Positions 10,255-20,327 of a stretch of 64,000 nucleotides of DNA are shown piece by piece. The notes beneath the pieces were generated by a model. It searched no databases and was not told the DNA's origin. It saw only the letters and a list, made by a program, of their open reading frames with translations. The stretch's first letter is position 1; the number at the start of each line of letters is the position of its first letter. Source of the DNA: Hyposmocoma kahamanoa (Eukaryota; Arthropoda; Insecta; Lepidoptera; Cosmopterigidae); the NCBI RefSeq assembly GCF_003589595.1, contig NW_020653711.1, positions 3,530,506 through 3,594,505 of the forward strand. Reading direction: 5' to 3'. The position numbers were made by a program, and so were the translations under genes.

Positions 10255-10690
10255 AAGTCTCAGATGTTACCTACCAGTGGTGATTTCTAGTGGCGACAAA
10301 TGGAGAAAAAAATGTTATGTTACCAGGTGGTGACAAACGGGATATAAAAATCTCAGTTGTTGCGAGTGGTGATTTCTACTGGCGACAAATGGGAAAAAAA
10401 CGTCCCATATGTTACCAGGTGGTGACAAACGGGATAAAAATAACAGTTGTTACCAGTGGTGATTTCTAGTGGCGACAAATGGGAAAAAAATCCCATATGT
10501 TACCAGGTGGTGACAAATGGGATAAAAATCTCAGTTGTTACCAGTGGTGATTTCCACTGGTGACAAATGGGAAAAAAAACCCTATGTTACCAGGTGGTGA
10601 CAAATGGGATAAAAAGATCTGTTGTTGCCACTGCACTGGCGACAAATGGAATTTAAGATATCCCAGTAGTTGCCAGTGGTAAAAAAAATG
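10246..10690. repeat. tandem satellite, ~88-bp units
   Basis: About five units begin near 10261, 10354, 10444, 10532 and 10619. Each unit is itself bipartite, with two similar halves ending in GACAAATGGGA or GACAAACGGGA, as in AGTGGCGACAAATGGG and GGTGGTGACAAACGGG. Similarity decays at the right edge. A stray half-unit (ACTGGTGACAAATATGAG) lies at about 13720. Confidence 0.85.
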
Positions 10691-10861
10691 GAATAAGAAA
10701 TCCAATTATTATTTGTTAATTGCCGCCGTATCTCGCGCTTTATGACGCTCTCGTGCAAGTAGGTCATTATTGTGCTAGCTATTTCTATCCGCACAGAACT
10801 ATAATTATGCTTACTATTGTAATTCTAATTTCTATTACAGTGTAATATAAGTAATTAAGAA

Positions 10862-11044
10862 TAAATAATAATAATAACGCACACACTCAACATAGCCCTG
10901 CACTAGGGAAACCCTGTGTCGCGGGTGAAATGGACACATACATAGACAACCACAAATTACACCCAAACTCAGGAGAGAAATAAATGTAGACCGTACAAAT
11001 ATTTCTCCCGGCCCGGGAATCGCACCGTTCGGCCACAGAGGCAG
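10862..11044 (-). mobile_element. SINE A copy, tRNA head partly deleted
   Basis: The (TAA)n tail is at 10862-10878 and the body (CACTAGGGAAACCCTGTGTC and following) matches the 26160 copy. The head jumps from GGGAATCG to CACCGTTCGGCCAC, missing about 30 bases between the pol III boxes. Confidence 0.8.
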
Positions 11045-11167
11045 TCAAAAATAAATTGAGTACGTGCAAATTGCAACTTTTACCTTTTCTTTTAAAAATA
11101 CGAGTTCTACGCTTATGAAAAGTTTACAATAATGTCAAGTTTCTTGTGTTGAACAATCAAGTATTTT

Positions 11168-11786
11168 TAACCGACTTCAAAAAAGGAGGAGGTTATCAAT
11201 TCGACGGTATATTCCTTTTTTTGTATGTATGTTACGCGATAACTCCGGTATTTGTGAACCGATTTTCATGATTCTTTTTTTTTTTTTAATACTTGACAGG
11301 CAAATGACTCCACTCCACCTGATGTTAAGTGGAAAGTGGTATCCAAACGCGAAGGAACCTAGTGCAGCGATGAAATCCTCACTGCACTAGCCACCTCCAC
11401 CCTGCCTGCCTACAATATGCCTCTTCACGCCTCGTTTGAAGGACCCCATATCATAAGAGGGTGGAAAGGGGGTACTTCCATAGTGGTCGCATTTCATTTT
11501 GAAGAAAATCATCCACCTCTAAGTGTGGCTGTTCACGCATGAACATTTATTTTTATAAATAGCGCCTTAACTTTAATTTAGGAGCAATTATTTTAATGGT
11601 TGATTTTGCTATTTCTCTAATTCAAGGCGTTTTTCTCTCAATATACTTTGAGTAGTGAGAACCGATTTTTATTATCTCCAGTGTCAAGTCCTGTATAGTG
11701 GCAAACTAGGGGCAATATTTCAATAAAACTTAACAAATACACGTAATTCCACGTACTTTTGAGATTGGTTTTTTAGTACTCTGTAC
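11168..11786 (+). repeat. MITE B copy, interrupted
   Basis: It begins AACCGACTTCAAAAAAGGAG and ends in ATTGGTTTTTTAGTACTCTG, near-complementary termini of a family with at least nine copies here. A LINE 3' end (11270-11453) splits it, and a hAT-type element begins at its distal edge. Confidence 0.75.
11270..11453 (-). mobile_element. 5'-truncated LINE 3' end inside MITE B
   Basis: A run of T at 11276-11288 (poly(A) on the minus strand) is followed by CACCTGATGTTAAGTGGAAA and CTTCACGCCTCGTTTGAAGG. These are typical of the ORF2 terminus of insect LINEs related to the fragment at 21.2 kb. The uninterrupted MITE B copies show where it entered. Confidence 0.6.
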
Positions 11787-11844
11787 CAGTGTTGGGCGTT
11801 AATCAATTAAATTTCAATCAATAATTCAATCAGATTAAAAAATC

Positions 11845-11915
11845 AATTCAATTGAAATCAATTGCAATTAAATCAATTGCGACGCGTCGCAATTTAATTG
11901 CAATTGATTTTAACC
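11845..11915. repeat. palindrome centred on GACGCGTC
   Basis: ATCAATTGCAATTAAAT and ATTGCGAC meet their complements around a GC centre, with one 4-base asymmetry. It lies between the left subterminal repeats and the minisatellite. Confidence 0.7.
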
Positions 11916-12120
11916 GGGCCTCCAACCGGGGCCCCAATTGGGGCCCCCAATCGGGGCCCCCAGCCATGGCCCCCAACCGGGGCCCCCAACCGGGCCCCCC
12001 AACCGGGGCCCCAACCGGGGACCTCAAGCGGGGTTCCCAACCGGGGTCCCTAACCTGCCCCCAGCAGGCCCCCAACAGGCCCCCTAACCTGCCCCCAGCA
12101 GGTCCCCAACAGGCCCCCAC
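11912..12120. repeat. GC-rich minisatellite in the hAT element
   Basis: About a dozen imperfect units of 13-18 bases around CCCCCAACCGGGGC. It drifts to CCTGCCCCCAGCAGG units at the right. It is strikingly GC-rich within AT-rich DNA. The open frames across it on both strands are by-products of the repeat. Confidence 0.85.
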
Positions 12121-12410
12121 AACCAACGCCCTAACTCACCCCCATATATTATATAAATTTATCAGTTTTAATTGTTAATTGTTAATCAAAAACATTGAAA
12201 AGATTGAAAATTGATTAATGGTTAATTGTAGATATTTGCGATTAACGATTGATCAATTAAATTAATAATCAATTAAATTAACAATAATAATTGCGGTTCT
12301 CGCAACTAACAATTGATCAATCGTTAATTGCTGTTTCGCAATTGACAATTAATCAATTGTCAATCTTTAATTGCCAGAACAATTAAATTTTGCCCAACAC
12401 TGCTCTGTAC

Positions 12411-13004
12411 TGAGATTACTTTTTTTTGTCATACTTTTAAAATACTTTGCATAATAGCCTTTAAATTGCTAATTGGCCAACGGGTCTCCCAAAAAGCCAT
12501 AAACAATAAAATTCGTCGAATATGCATAAGTACCCAAGGACCACAAAAAGTAACAGTTTTAAATGTTTTAGCAAGTACCATAGAATAATAAAATTATACA
12601 ATATTTGTTTTGGTTACAACTATTGAAATTTACACTGCTAAATATTGTGAACTCTATCTTAACAGCATGGATTTTGTGTTGAATTTTGTATCAAATAATA
12701 AATAAGTAACAAACAAAAGAAGTCTCTCAAGCAACTTTTTGCTCTACGATTCAAGTAGGTACAGTGCAAAAAGTTAGATCATCATCGATAAAAAACTACT
12801 TGGCACAATACTGGGGTTTTCCATTATTGAATTATTTATCCTGCTAAAATGTCTACAAGAAAAGGAAGAAGTATCAAAGGAACGATTTATTATAGGAACA
12901 AAACACGAGTGGATCAACTACCTATTGATTCATTCCTTCCTTCAATTTCATTAAGAAAGAAAATGTCCATAGCATTAATATTACGGACATTTTCTTTCCA
13001 TATT
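12411..13004. other. no gene; one hairpin
   Basis: The sequence looks unique. A 13-bp stem, AAAGAAAATGTCC and its complement, spans about 12954-12998. The 12849-13049 ORF crosses this hairpin and runs into MITE A, so it is not called. Confidence 0.4.
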
Positions 13005-13092
13005 ATGATTATGGGACCTATAAAAAGTCTGAAACATTGGTTTGCTTGAAAATACAAATATACGCAATTTAGATCCGAAAACTAGTTTTATC
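13005..13092. repeat. MITE A fragment
   Basis: It carries GTCTGAAACATTGGTTTGC and ATACGCAATTTAGATCCGAA, the family's right half only. Confidence 0.6.
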
Positions 13093-14109
13093 TTTAATGA
13101 ATATAAATAATTGATTAACGAGAGAACGAGATTGACCGAGCTTACTGCACAAGACGTGAAGAGCTAAACGCAAAATAGCCTAGTCACTACAAGGACATAT
13201 ACATATTTGTGAGTAATACAGCCTTTTGTGAAATAGTATAGTAAAATCAGACAACCTCTTCATTAGGTACGAAGTTATTTAAATCAGTTGTGAGTAAAAC
13301 AAAAATAAAATAAAAGTTAATATCATATCGTCTCAGGAAATCAAAGTGAGGGTGCTGACAGAGACAGTTGGCAATTATTGTACTAAAAAGAGTCTAGCTC
13401 AAAAATAAGAAGACGAAGAAGAAGTAATTTATACATGAACAACATATTTCTATAAAATCGTTATATTATTTAGTACCTACGGATAAAGGCCGAAAATAGG
13501 CTTGCCTCCTGAAAGTCTAAAAGGGCGAGACTGAAAATACAACGCCCTGAGAAATTTGCCTAATGGTGGTTTAGAAAGGTTAGTTAAATAGTCCATAGTT
13601 CAGTGGGTACATCGTCATATTGCATACTCCATAAGAAAGTTCGATAATAAAAATTCGAAAAATATTTTTAGAAAACTGACAAAATATTATAAATAAAACT
13701 CCAACTATTTATGCTATTTGACTGGTGACAAATATGAGAAAAACGATATCGTCGCCTAAGAGTGAAAACCTCGTAAATATTTACATTTTCAAAAAACGCT
13801 TTAAACGCAAATTTGACAATTTTAAGGATTAACAAATAATTTTAAAAAAAAACAAAAACTTTTCAATCGTCATAGGTGTGGCCCAATGTCATTTTTTTCC
13901 TGCACCATCGTATATTTATTCGATAGTAGATAAAGTTGATTTATCATCGATATATTTTAGGGTCATACTTAATATATCAAAACTCATTGTCGAAAATTGT
14001 TGGTACACAGCGTTCAAATTTGCAGTTTAAGAAAGTAACGGTTTGTATATACTGTGGCTGTTTGTATTAACACATAAATACAAAAAAGGCTCTTTAGTTT
14101 CTGAACCTT
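13093..14109. other. no feature recognised
   Basis: AT-rich DNA with a stray satellite half-unit at about 13716-13745. No credible exon was seen. Confidence 0.4.
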
Positions 14110-14129
14110 TATAGACAATGTTAATTATA

Positions 14130-14131
<2 letters not shown>

Positions 14132-14163
<32 letters not shown>
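14132..14163. repeat. (TAA)n tail of the LINE
   Basis: About ten TAA units stand at the minus-strand 3' end, directly after AATAAATAT. Retained tails like this mark target-primed insertion. Confidence 0.7.
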
Positions 14164-14164
<1 letters not shown>

Positions 14165-14449
14165 TTTATTGTCACAAAATAGATTACAACATATTGATGA
14201 AGTCCCTGACTCCTGAGCTAGGTATAACCTGTGTGACAGGAGCCAGTGCCCTCTCCCAAATTTTGACAAGGCTTAAGTCTATTTCATGAGAAAAATATAA
14301 ATTAAAAATTTAATACAAAAAAATAAAGTGAAAGAATCTATTATTAAAAGTCTCGATAAAAAGTACTCTAAATAATAATTATATAACAAGTTGGATACAT
14401 TGTAATATGCAAATAGTGATATATATATATCTATGTAATTTTGTGTACG

Positions 14450-14482
14450 AGTGTGTGTGTGTGTGTGGGTGTATGTGTTTGT
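14450..14482. repeat. (GT)n microsatellite
   Basis: GTGTGTGTGTGTGTGTGG with flanking GT-rich sequence, inside the presumed 3' UTR of the LINE. Confidence 0.8.
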
Positions 14483-14618
14483 CTGAGTTAGTGTGGATAT
14501 TGGAATATTTCGTGATGGAAAATTTATGCCATATAAACAAAAAACATTCGCTATAATTTTAAGATAAGGAACAATTTTTGGTTTAATTGAAAAATAATAA
14601 TAAAATTTATACCAATTA

Positions 14619-15496
14619 CTACAGTAACGCTTCGGTTTCATGGTAATCTAAAGCTAAAACCCAATTCTTGACTTTGACTTTAACTTCATGAGCAGATAAA
14701 GGATATATGTTGAGAGTTTTATTCATTTTATTATACAGATAACGAGCCCTAAAACTTAGCTGTCGTCTAGCCCAGGATGTGCGACACTTAGTACACGTAC
14801 AAACATTAGTTCGGGTACGCTTATTAATGTAGCCATCTTTTCTGTACGGAGTTTCCTTGTGGTGCTTCTTGACAATATGTAGAACATACTGTTGTCTTAC
14901 GGACAGGACTTTGCATATGGCATATAGAGATTTAGTGGGAAATCTATATTGGCTAAAAGTCATGACCTTGAGAATAGATCTATGAGCTCTTTCCAAAGGC
15001 AATAATACAGTCTTGCAGGCTCCACCCCAGACTCCAACACAATATCTCACATAACTGACTGCACAAGTGCGTAGCAAATTGTACGAAGAAGATCAGGATC
15101 AGCAATATACCTAAGTTTTTTGAAAACGTAGACGAATTTTCTAAGACGCACAGTTGTGAGTTCTATATGAGTACGCCAGCTGAGCCTGTCATCCAGAATC
15201 ACCCCGAGATATTTTACATTACTAGACTTGGCAACTGTAGGACAACACCAGTCAGAGACAGAGTCCGAGTCGCGAGTAGAACTACATGAGTGAAGTTTAA
15301 TTTTTATATTAGCCGGTTTATTATTAGGAAGAGTAAATGGAATGCAAGTGGATTTTGAGAGATTTAACGTAAGTAGGTTTTTTTGAAGCCAGCAGCTTAC
15401 TTTTTGAAGACCACGCTCAGCAACATCGCAAACGCCGTCCCAATTCTCCCCAATAAATATCAAAGCCGTGACGTCGGCACACTTCACACAAATCAT
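14619..15496 (-). pseudogene. LINE ORF2 RT motif C, thumb and C-terminus
   Basis: Two overlapping frames (15496-15047 and 15077-14619) cover the second half of RT. The catalytic block reads KCADVTALIF at about 15467-15484, where this family has [FY]ADD, so one catalytic Asp is gone. NVKYLGVILDDRLSW and VRLRKFVYVFKKLR of the palm/thumb follow, then a C-terminal region with VCTCTKC. The frame changes near 15065. The sequence ends TEALL just before the 3' UTR. Confidence 0.75.
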
Positions 15497-16292
15497 TAAT
15501 GTACACTAAGAACAGACTTGGTCCGAGGATACTTCCTTGGGGCACACCGTACACAACTGGAGCTTCTGCACTTAACATGTCTCCAATTTTAACTTGTTGC
15601 GTACGATCTCACAGGAAGTCTTCCATAATCTTGAGGGCATTGCCCCGGACACCGACACGATTTAATTTATCTACAAGTATAGGAATCGAAACAGTGTCGA
15701 AAGCTTTAGCAAAATCAAGGAAATCTCCTAGACATCTCTGTTTAGCATCACATTTACAGGTTACGTGGGCTACTAATTGGCTAACGGCGTTTTCTGTACT
15801 TATATTTGACCTAAATCCAAATTGTGAACTTGATAAAATATTATTCTGTTCCAAGAAATTCTTAAGGCGGCTGTTTAGTACTTTTTCAAGTATCTTAGAT
15901 AGTGAGCTGAGTACCGAAATGGGTCTATAGTTTGAAACACTGTCGCGAGCCCCGCCCTTGTGGCCTGGGGTGATTAGAGACTTCTTAAAAACCTTTGGGA
16001 AGACTCCCTGGAATAAACAAAGTTCAATAATTTTAGTAAGATTTATTAGTAAGTTCCTAAAACTTGCAAAACATATTATAGTCCCCCCGACTATAATATG
16101 TTTTGCAAGTTTTAGGAATGTAACAGGTATGGAATCCCATCCTACGGAACAATTACTTTTAAGGTTAGTAATTAGAGATTCAATCTCAGCTTCGTCTGGT
16201 GATAGAAGTACAATAGAATTTGTTACGTGAGGGATGTCAAAATTATATTTAGTTTTGTTATAATTATTTGCGGAAATTATATCATCAGCCAA
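15497..16292 (-). pseudogene. LINE ORF2 RT fingers and palm
   Basis: The order of motifs is normal: VGWDSIP, KSLITPGHKGG, NYRPISVLSSLSKILEK, SSQFGFRSNISTENA and motif A DFAKAFDTVS. A TGA at 15609-15611 interrupts it. Beyond the stop the same frame continues with VPQGSILGPSLFLVYINDLC (about 15547-15490), so it is a simple nonsense mutation. Residues around KLAKHII are mirrored by an inserted palindrome (16054-16118). These residues would form the polymerase active site in an intact element. Confidence 0.75.
16054..16118. repeat. perfect 30-bp foldback inside the RT gene
   Basis: Bases 16054-16083 are exactly complementary to 16089-16118, with a 5-C loop. In the minus-strand frame the first arm is normal RT sequence and the second is its reverse. 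This indicates a local snap-back copy rather than a feature of the element. Confidence 0.9.
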
Positions 16293-17568
16293 CTGTTTAC
16301 CTATATTAGAAAAGTATTTATTTATACTCTCAATGTCCTTATCAGAATCAGAACGTAGTAGATCAATTGCTGAATTTTCAGATTTAGAAATGTCGAATAT
16401 TAATTTTATTGCTTTTCAGGTGTCCTTATTTGACTTTGCGGAAAATAGCAGTGATTTTTCATAGTTTCTTTTAAGTTTTCGCAACAATGAATTACAGAAA
16501 TTCCGGTATCGCTTGTACGTAGTTTGTAGAATATTATTATTAGGATCATTTTTTGCTTTTTTGTGAAGCCTATCCCTATAACGTATGCAGCGGAGCAGAC
16601 CAGTAGTTAGCCATGGTTTCAGAGTCTTTTTCCTATTAGGTACTTTGTATGACTTGCTGTTTAACATTATTGCAGTAGACAGCCTTTCAACAAAAAGTGA
16701 AGAAGCTACGTTGGCGTCAGAAGTAGGCGTCACAAAAGAGAAATCAACAGATTGAAGGTATTTAACAGCCGCTTCAAAATCAATTTTTATATAACCGCTA
16801 ACTGCAACAACCTTAAATTCGGTCAAAGACAAACTTAGCAACACCAAGGCATGATCTGTAACAGTGGCATCAATCACAAAAATAGATGCTGGAAAAGTCG
16901 TTTTTAATATTACGTGATCCAGGCAGTTCATTAACCTGGTCGGATATAGGTGACCGGGCAACAAACCCAATTCAGTAGTCAGATCCAAATAAACAGCACT
17001 GTTACTGTCAAGGTTACTAGATTTAATGTCAATATTCATATCGCCCGCCAATATAATGTTTTTACCAGACTGTAATGGACGAATAATTTGCTCTATTGAG
17101 TTTAAAAAACTGTCTGTAGAAGGTATGGAGGGGGATCTGTATACAGCCAAAATATGAATGTCGGGATCGATTTTAAGCAGGAGGAAAGTAGCTCCCTTCG
17201 GCTCTGGCTCCGTGACCATACATTTTAGGTGTTTTTTGACATATATAACAATTCCATCGTTCTGATTGAGATAATTACTACTAGAAAAAGCAACATAATT
17301 TTCAAGTTGGGGAATAGGTTTATGACATTTAACCAACATTCGGTCAAAATAATAATGTCGATATCAGTTGTGAATCTAGATAATTGTGCTAGTAATCCAT
17401 CAAAATTTTTATAAATGCTTTTATGCTTATGCTATTTTGTGTAAATATGTTAAAACAATTATTAGAGTTTGTTAAATAAGAGTTGCAAGTATTAGTGTCA
17501 CAGAAATAGGCCGAAGCGGTGGAAATATTGTCAAGTTCTAAAACATTCTGACTGTTGGTGTCAACCAT
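16293..17568 (-). pseudogene. LINE ORF2 endonuclease domain
   Basis: ORF2 probably starts at the ATG at 17568 (MVDTNSQNVLELDN). Frameshifts near 17430 and 17345 precede the open piece 17339-16416. Endonuclease motifs are LTECWL (17350 region, other frame), NDGIVIYVKKH, LAGDMNIDI, MNCLDHVILK and TVTDHALVLLSLS. These are the family's metal-binding and catalytic blocks. The endonuclease would nick target DNA. The linker 16415-16293 is frame-broken. Confidence 0.75.
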
Positions 17569-17627
17569 TTTTGCAATTTATATTAAAAACTGCACAAACT
17601 ATGGTCTCGATGTAAATACATGTGGGC

Positions 17628-17631
<4 letters not shown>

Positions 17632-17667
<36 letters not shown>

Positions 17668-17668
17668 T
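17632..17668. repeat. (TA)n microsatellite
   Basis: About 18 TA units within the ORF1-ORF2 interval of the LINE. Confidence 0.85.
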
Positions 17669-17852
17669 TATATAATATATATACACTTTTTCTATTGGAA
17701 AACCTATTTATGATATTTATATTTTGTTGCAAATAAAAATAGTTGTGAATTTGATGCGAATGTAAATTTTGTGGTAATGGGTGTGAGTTCTGTGTATATG
17801 TATTTATTCTGTATAGTGTGCTATTATTAACAAAAATATAAAAAATATATAT

Positions 17853-18134
17853 CTACTGAACCATGACAATAGTTTCAAAAATGAATTTAAAAGCCATGCA
17901 GAAAAATAAAACTAATAATTTTGTTTGTTCAAGGTTATTCAAATCGACCACATCTGTAATGAGAAATTGTTGTTTACCATCGTCTTTACGTAGAAATACC
18001 CTTCCATATGACGTCCAGCAGTATTTGTAGTCATTGTTTTTAGCAAAATTACGTGCAAGGTGAAAAATACGTTGTAATCTAGGTGTCAATCTCTCAGATA
18101 GGTAAACTGGTATCGGTGGTCCTTCTAATTTCAA
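17853..18134 (-). pseudogene. LINE ORF1 C-terminus, Baculo_FP-like
   Basis: The piece opens PIPVYLSERLTPRLQRIFHL and continues AKNNDYKYCWTSYGRVFLRK and ITDVVDLNNL. This pattern (YLSE.LT..., YK..W...G.V..RK) is that of the Baculo_FP-type domain found in ORF1 proteins of many insect LINEs. The N-terminal part is not in frame. Its place 5' of ORF2 on the same strand fits ORF1 of this element. Confidence 0.65.
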
Positions 18135-18319
18135 GTGAGTCGTGTTGAGTTTATTGTTCTTATTTTTATTGTTGAACTGGCGTGCTTTCCTTAATATAGT
18201 CTCCTTAACAATAGCACTATTAAGATCGACAATTATTAGTTAATTCATCAAATTATTAATCACAAAATGGCGTTTAAAATTCCCTAAGCTTTGAGAATAT
18301 TCTTAAAAAAGATTAATAA

Positions 18320-18363
18320 TAGAGTTTTTCGCAATTAGTAACATAATTGTGAAAACTCTATAT
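18320..18363. repeat. imperfect hairpin
   Basis: ATAGAGTTTTTCGCAATT pairs with AATTGTGAAAACTCTAT across 7 bases. Confidence 0.6.
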
Positions 18364-18691
18364 TGCTAACTCCAATTTCATTGGCAAAGGTCAGGTGATC
18401 ACATCGTCAGCGGTCGGAAATAATATCTAATTACTTTGGTTACTTTAGAATTGGATATGATTTCTATATGATTCTATATTGGATATGATGATTCATAAAC
18501 CTTTTTAATGTACGGTTATGTTTTTATACATATTTCAACTACACCCACTCCGATATTCTGCGAGTATGAGTTTTTTTTTATTGATATTAACAACTACAAC
18601 ATACATTATATCGGCGTACATAGCTCAACCAGATCGAAGATGTCCTTGCAAAGGGCCAGGTCAAAATATCAAGAATAAATAGTCTGTTTAA

Positions 18692-18904
18692 CGGTAACAC
18701 CACATAAGTGACATTTTCCATAAAAAATCTTTATATAGCTATGGTAAGAAAATCACAATCTTTCTGCAGGTGAAACTCAATAACAAAAAGTTATAAACTC
18801 AATAAGTGGTTTTATTTGCAGAAAGATGATGAGTGTCTTACAACAGGTACATAATTTGGGAATTTTTTGTGGATTTGTGGAATGTCACTTATGTGGTTTT
18901 ACCT
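18692..18904. mobile_element. TTAA-flanked MITE (piggyBac-like)
   Basis: The ends CGGTAACACCACATAAGTGA and, on the other strand, AGGTAAAACCACATAAGTGA are flanked by TTAA on both sides (18688-18691 and 18905-18908). TTAA duplication is the hallmark of piggyBac transposition. An inner pair, ATCTTTCTGCAG and its complement, adds a second fold. There is no ORF. Confidence 0.75.
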
Positions 18905-18927
18905 TTAAGCAGACGAAATAGGCGTGG

Positions 18928-19375
18928 ACTAAAAGGCAGTAGCAGCAGTAGAGCTCCTTGTGAAAGAGTTCGTCCAGGGAAATACTGGCACCATACCTGT
19001 TTCTGCCGCCAAGCAGTAATGTGAGCATTACTGTGTTCTGGTCAGGAAAGGTAAGGGTGCAGATGAAACTACAGATACATGGGACTTGTTAACTTATGTC
19101 CCAGAGTGACGAGCGCAGTGACCAGCAAGCTTAGCATGAGCCCGAAACCTAGAGCCCGAAGACAAAAGTTATCTCTTCTTCGAACTGTCAATTTTCTCGA
19201 GATTTTCGAGAAAAAATTGACAGTTCGAAGAAGAGATAACTTTTGTCTTCGGGCTCATGCTAAACCTGCAGGCCCCTCAAATCTTTGCGATGTAAAGTTC
19301 TGAGCGGCACTCCGACAGTTAGGCGTGTCGCTTACTACCAGACGCACGAGTTCATCCCGTTACTTGATTGTTATC
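18928..19375 (+). repeat. repeat C copy split by a palindrome
   Basis: Starts GCAGTAGAGCTCCTTGTGAA and ends CGAGTTCATCCCGTTACTTG. Between AGTGACGAGCGCAGTGACC and GGCCCCTCAAATCTTTGCG it carries a ~140-base palindromic insert absent from the other copies. Confidence 0.75.
19130..19267. repeat. 44-bp near-perfect palindrome inside repeat C
   Basis: 19152-19195 is complementary to 19213-19256 over all 44 bases, with a 17-base centre. The outer word TTAGCATGAGCCCGAA also pairs with its complement at the right end, after a 14-base tandem duplication in the left arm. The arms match nothing else I recognise in the window. Confidence 0.9.
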
Positions 19376-20327
19376 AAGTAACAACATACATAAACAAATA
19401 ACAAAGCTGGTGTGGAGGTAGCGACAGACGTACGTTAAGAACGTAGCAAATGCACTACAGACTTCTGTAGACTGCCTACTCTATAGCGGTAGGCACGCGT
19501 GTTAATATGAATATTATATGAATGTGTTTAACAATTAAATTAAAATCTTTTAACATCGATTTTGTAAAGTCTTACGCAAATTTGAACATAATAGAAATTA
19601 TTATTTTTTTGTTTGTTTATAAACACTGGAACTATATGCATAATGTATCAATAGTTTTTTTTTAAGTTATTGACAAAAAGGCATTGTTTTAAATTTTGTG
19701 TCAAAGCAAAAGTAGTTGAAAATTTAAAGATTGTAATAGATTAACATTGATTAAATGAAACTTTAATAAATAAAAATCTATTCCAAACTAAAGTTTACGA
19801 AATTCCCAAGGACGCAAAATCAACCTCGAACCACTCGGCAAACCTGTATTAGAAGGAAATAAAAACAAATTAATGGAAAAAAAGACCGTTTACTAATTTT
19901 GTATTTTCAAGACCTAAAATAAAAAGGGAAAGTAACTAAAATGACTAGTGTCCCGCTAAATATTTTTGGTAATTTTATTTAATTTTTTTATTTCTGTAAT
20001 ATAGACAAACGCTTCGCCACAATCTCACTAGGTGCAAACCGACGATGTGACCGATTCAACGAGGCGCGATTGTTTAAAAAATGTCTATTCATTGTAACCT
20101 TGAATAGCCTCAAATTGTAGTGTTCGGGCAGCGTAGAATGAATGTATGAAGAGTTGAATTCTAATTCCCTTTAATTTTTAAAATTGTCAATAACAAAAGT
20201 TGTTGCTTTGAACTTGAAATTTTGTCATCTTGTGGCGTTTATATTAGTTAGGTCATGGGTAGGTTCAGTACATGCCAGAGTGAAGCAGAACCGGACTTCC
20301 GTATTCTAGTAACAAATGGTATTTTGT
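19376..20327. other. no feature recognised
   Basis: AT-rich sequence; no coding or repeat signal was noticed apart from a weak GCTTCGCCACAATC / GAGGCGCGATTG pairing near 20.0 kb. Confidence 0.4.

Larger units (their letters stand above)
11787..12402. mobile_element. hAT-type non-autonomous element with 8-bp TSD
   Basis: The ends are CAGTGTTGGGC and its complement GCCCAACACTG. Both sides are flanked by the exact 8-bp duplication CTCTGTAC (11779-11786 and 12403-12410), the signature of hAT transposition. The subterminal 120-250 bases on both sides are dense in TTAATTGATTAA-like words, which are possible transposase-binding sites. There is no transposase ORF. It sits in the distal end of MITE B. 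Confidence 0.9.
14110..18260 (-). mobile_element. CR1/Jockey-like non-LTR retrotransposon, decayed
   Basis: Minus-strand order: remains of an ORF1 of the Baculo_FP type (18134-17853), ORF2 from the ATG at 17568 with endonuclease then reverse transcriptase to 14619, and a 3' UTR. It ends in a (TAA)n tail at 14132-14163. No RNase H is visible. Frameshifts, a nonsense codon, a lost catalytic Asp and a foldback insertion show it is dead. The exact 5' end was not found. Confidence 0.8.

Noticed and set aside
10246..10690. CRISPR-like array
   Set aside because: Whole units repeat without unique spacers; it is a eukaryotic satellite.
10246..10690. Monomers as the LINE's own promoter repeats
   Set aside because: A matching monomer also lies beyond the LINE's poly(A) end, and the joints share a 12-bp duplication, so a pre-existing array is simpler. 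The promoter model is not fully excluded.
11848..12178. Gly/Pro/Arg-rich ORFs on both strands
   Set aside because: They are by-products of the CCCAACCGGGGC minisatellite and its lack of stop codons.
14027..14269. ORF with a long Tyr run
   Set aside because: The Tyr run is the translated (TAA)n LINE tail.
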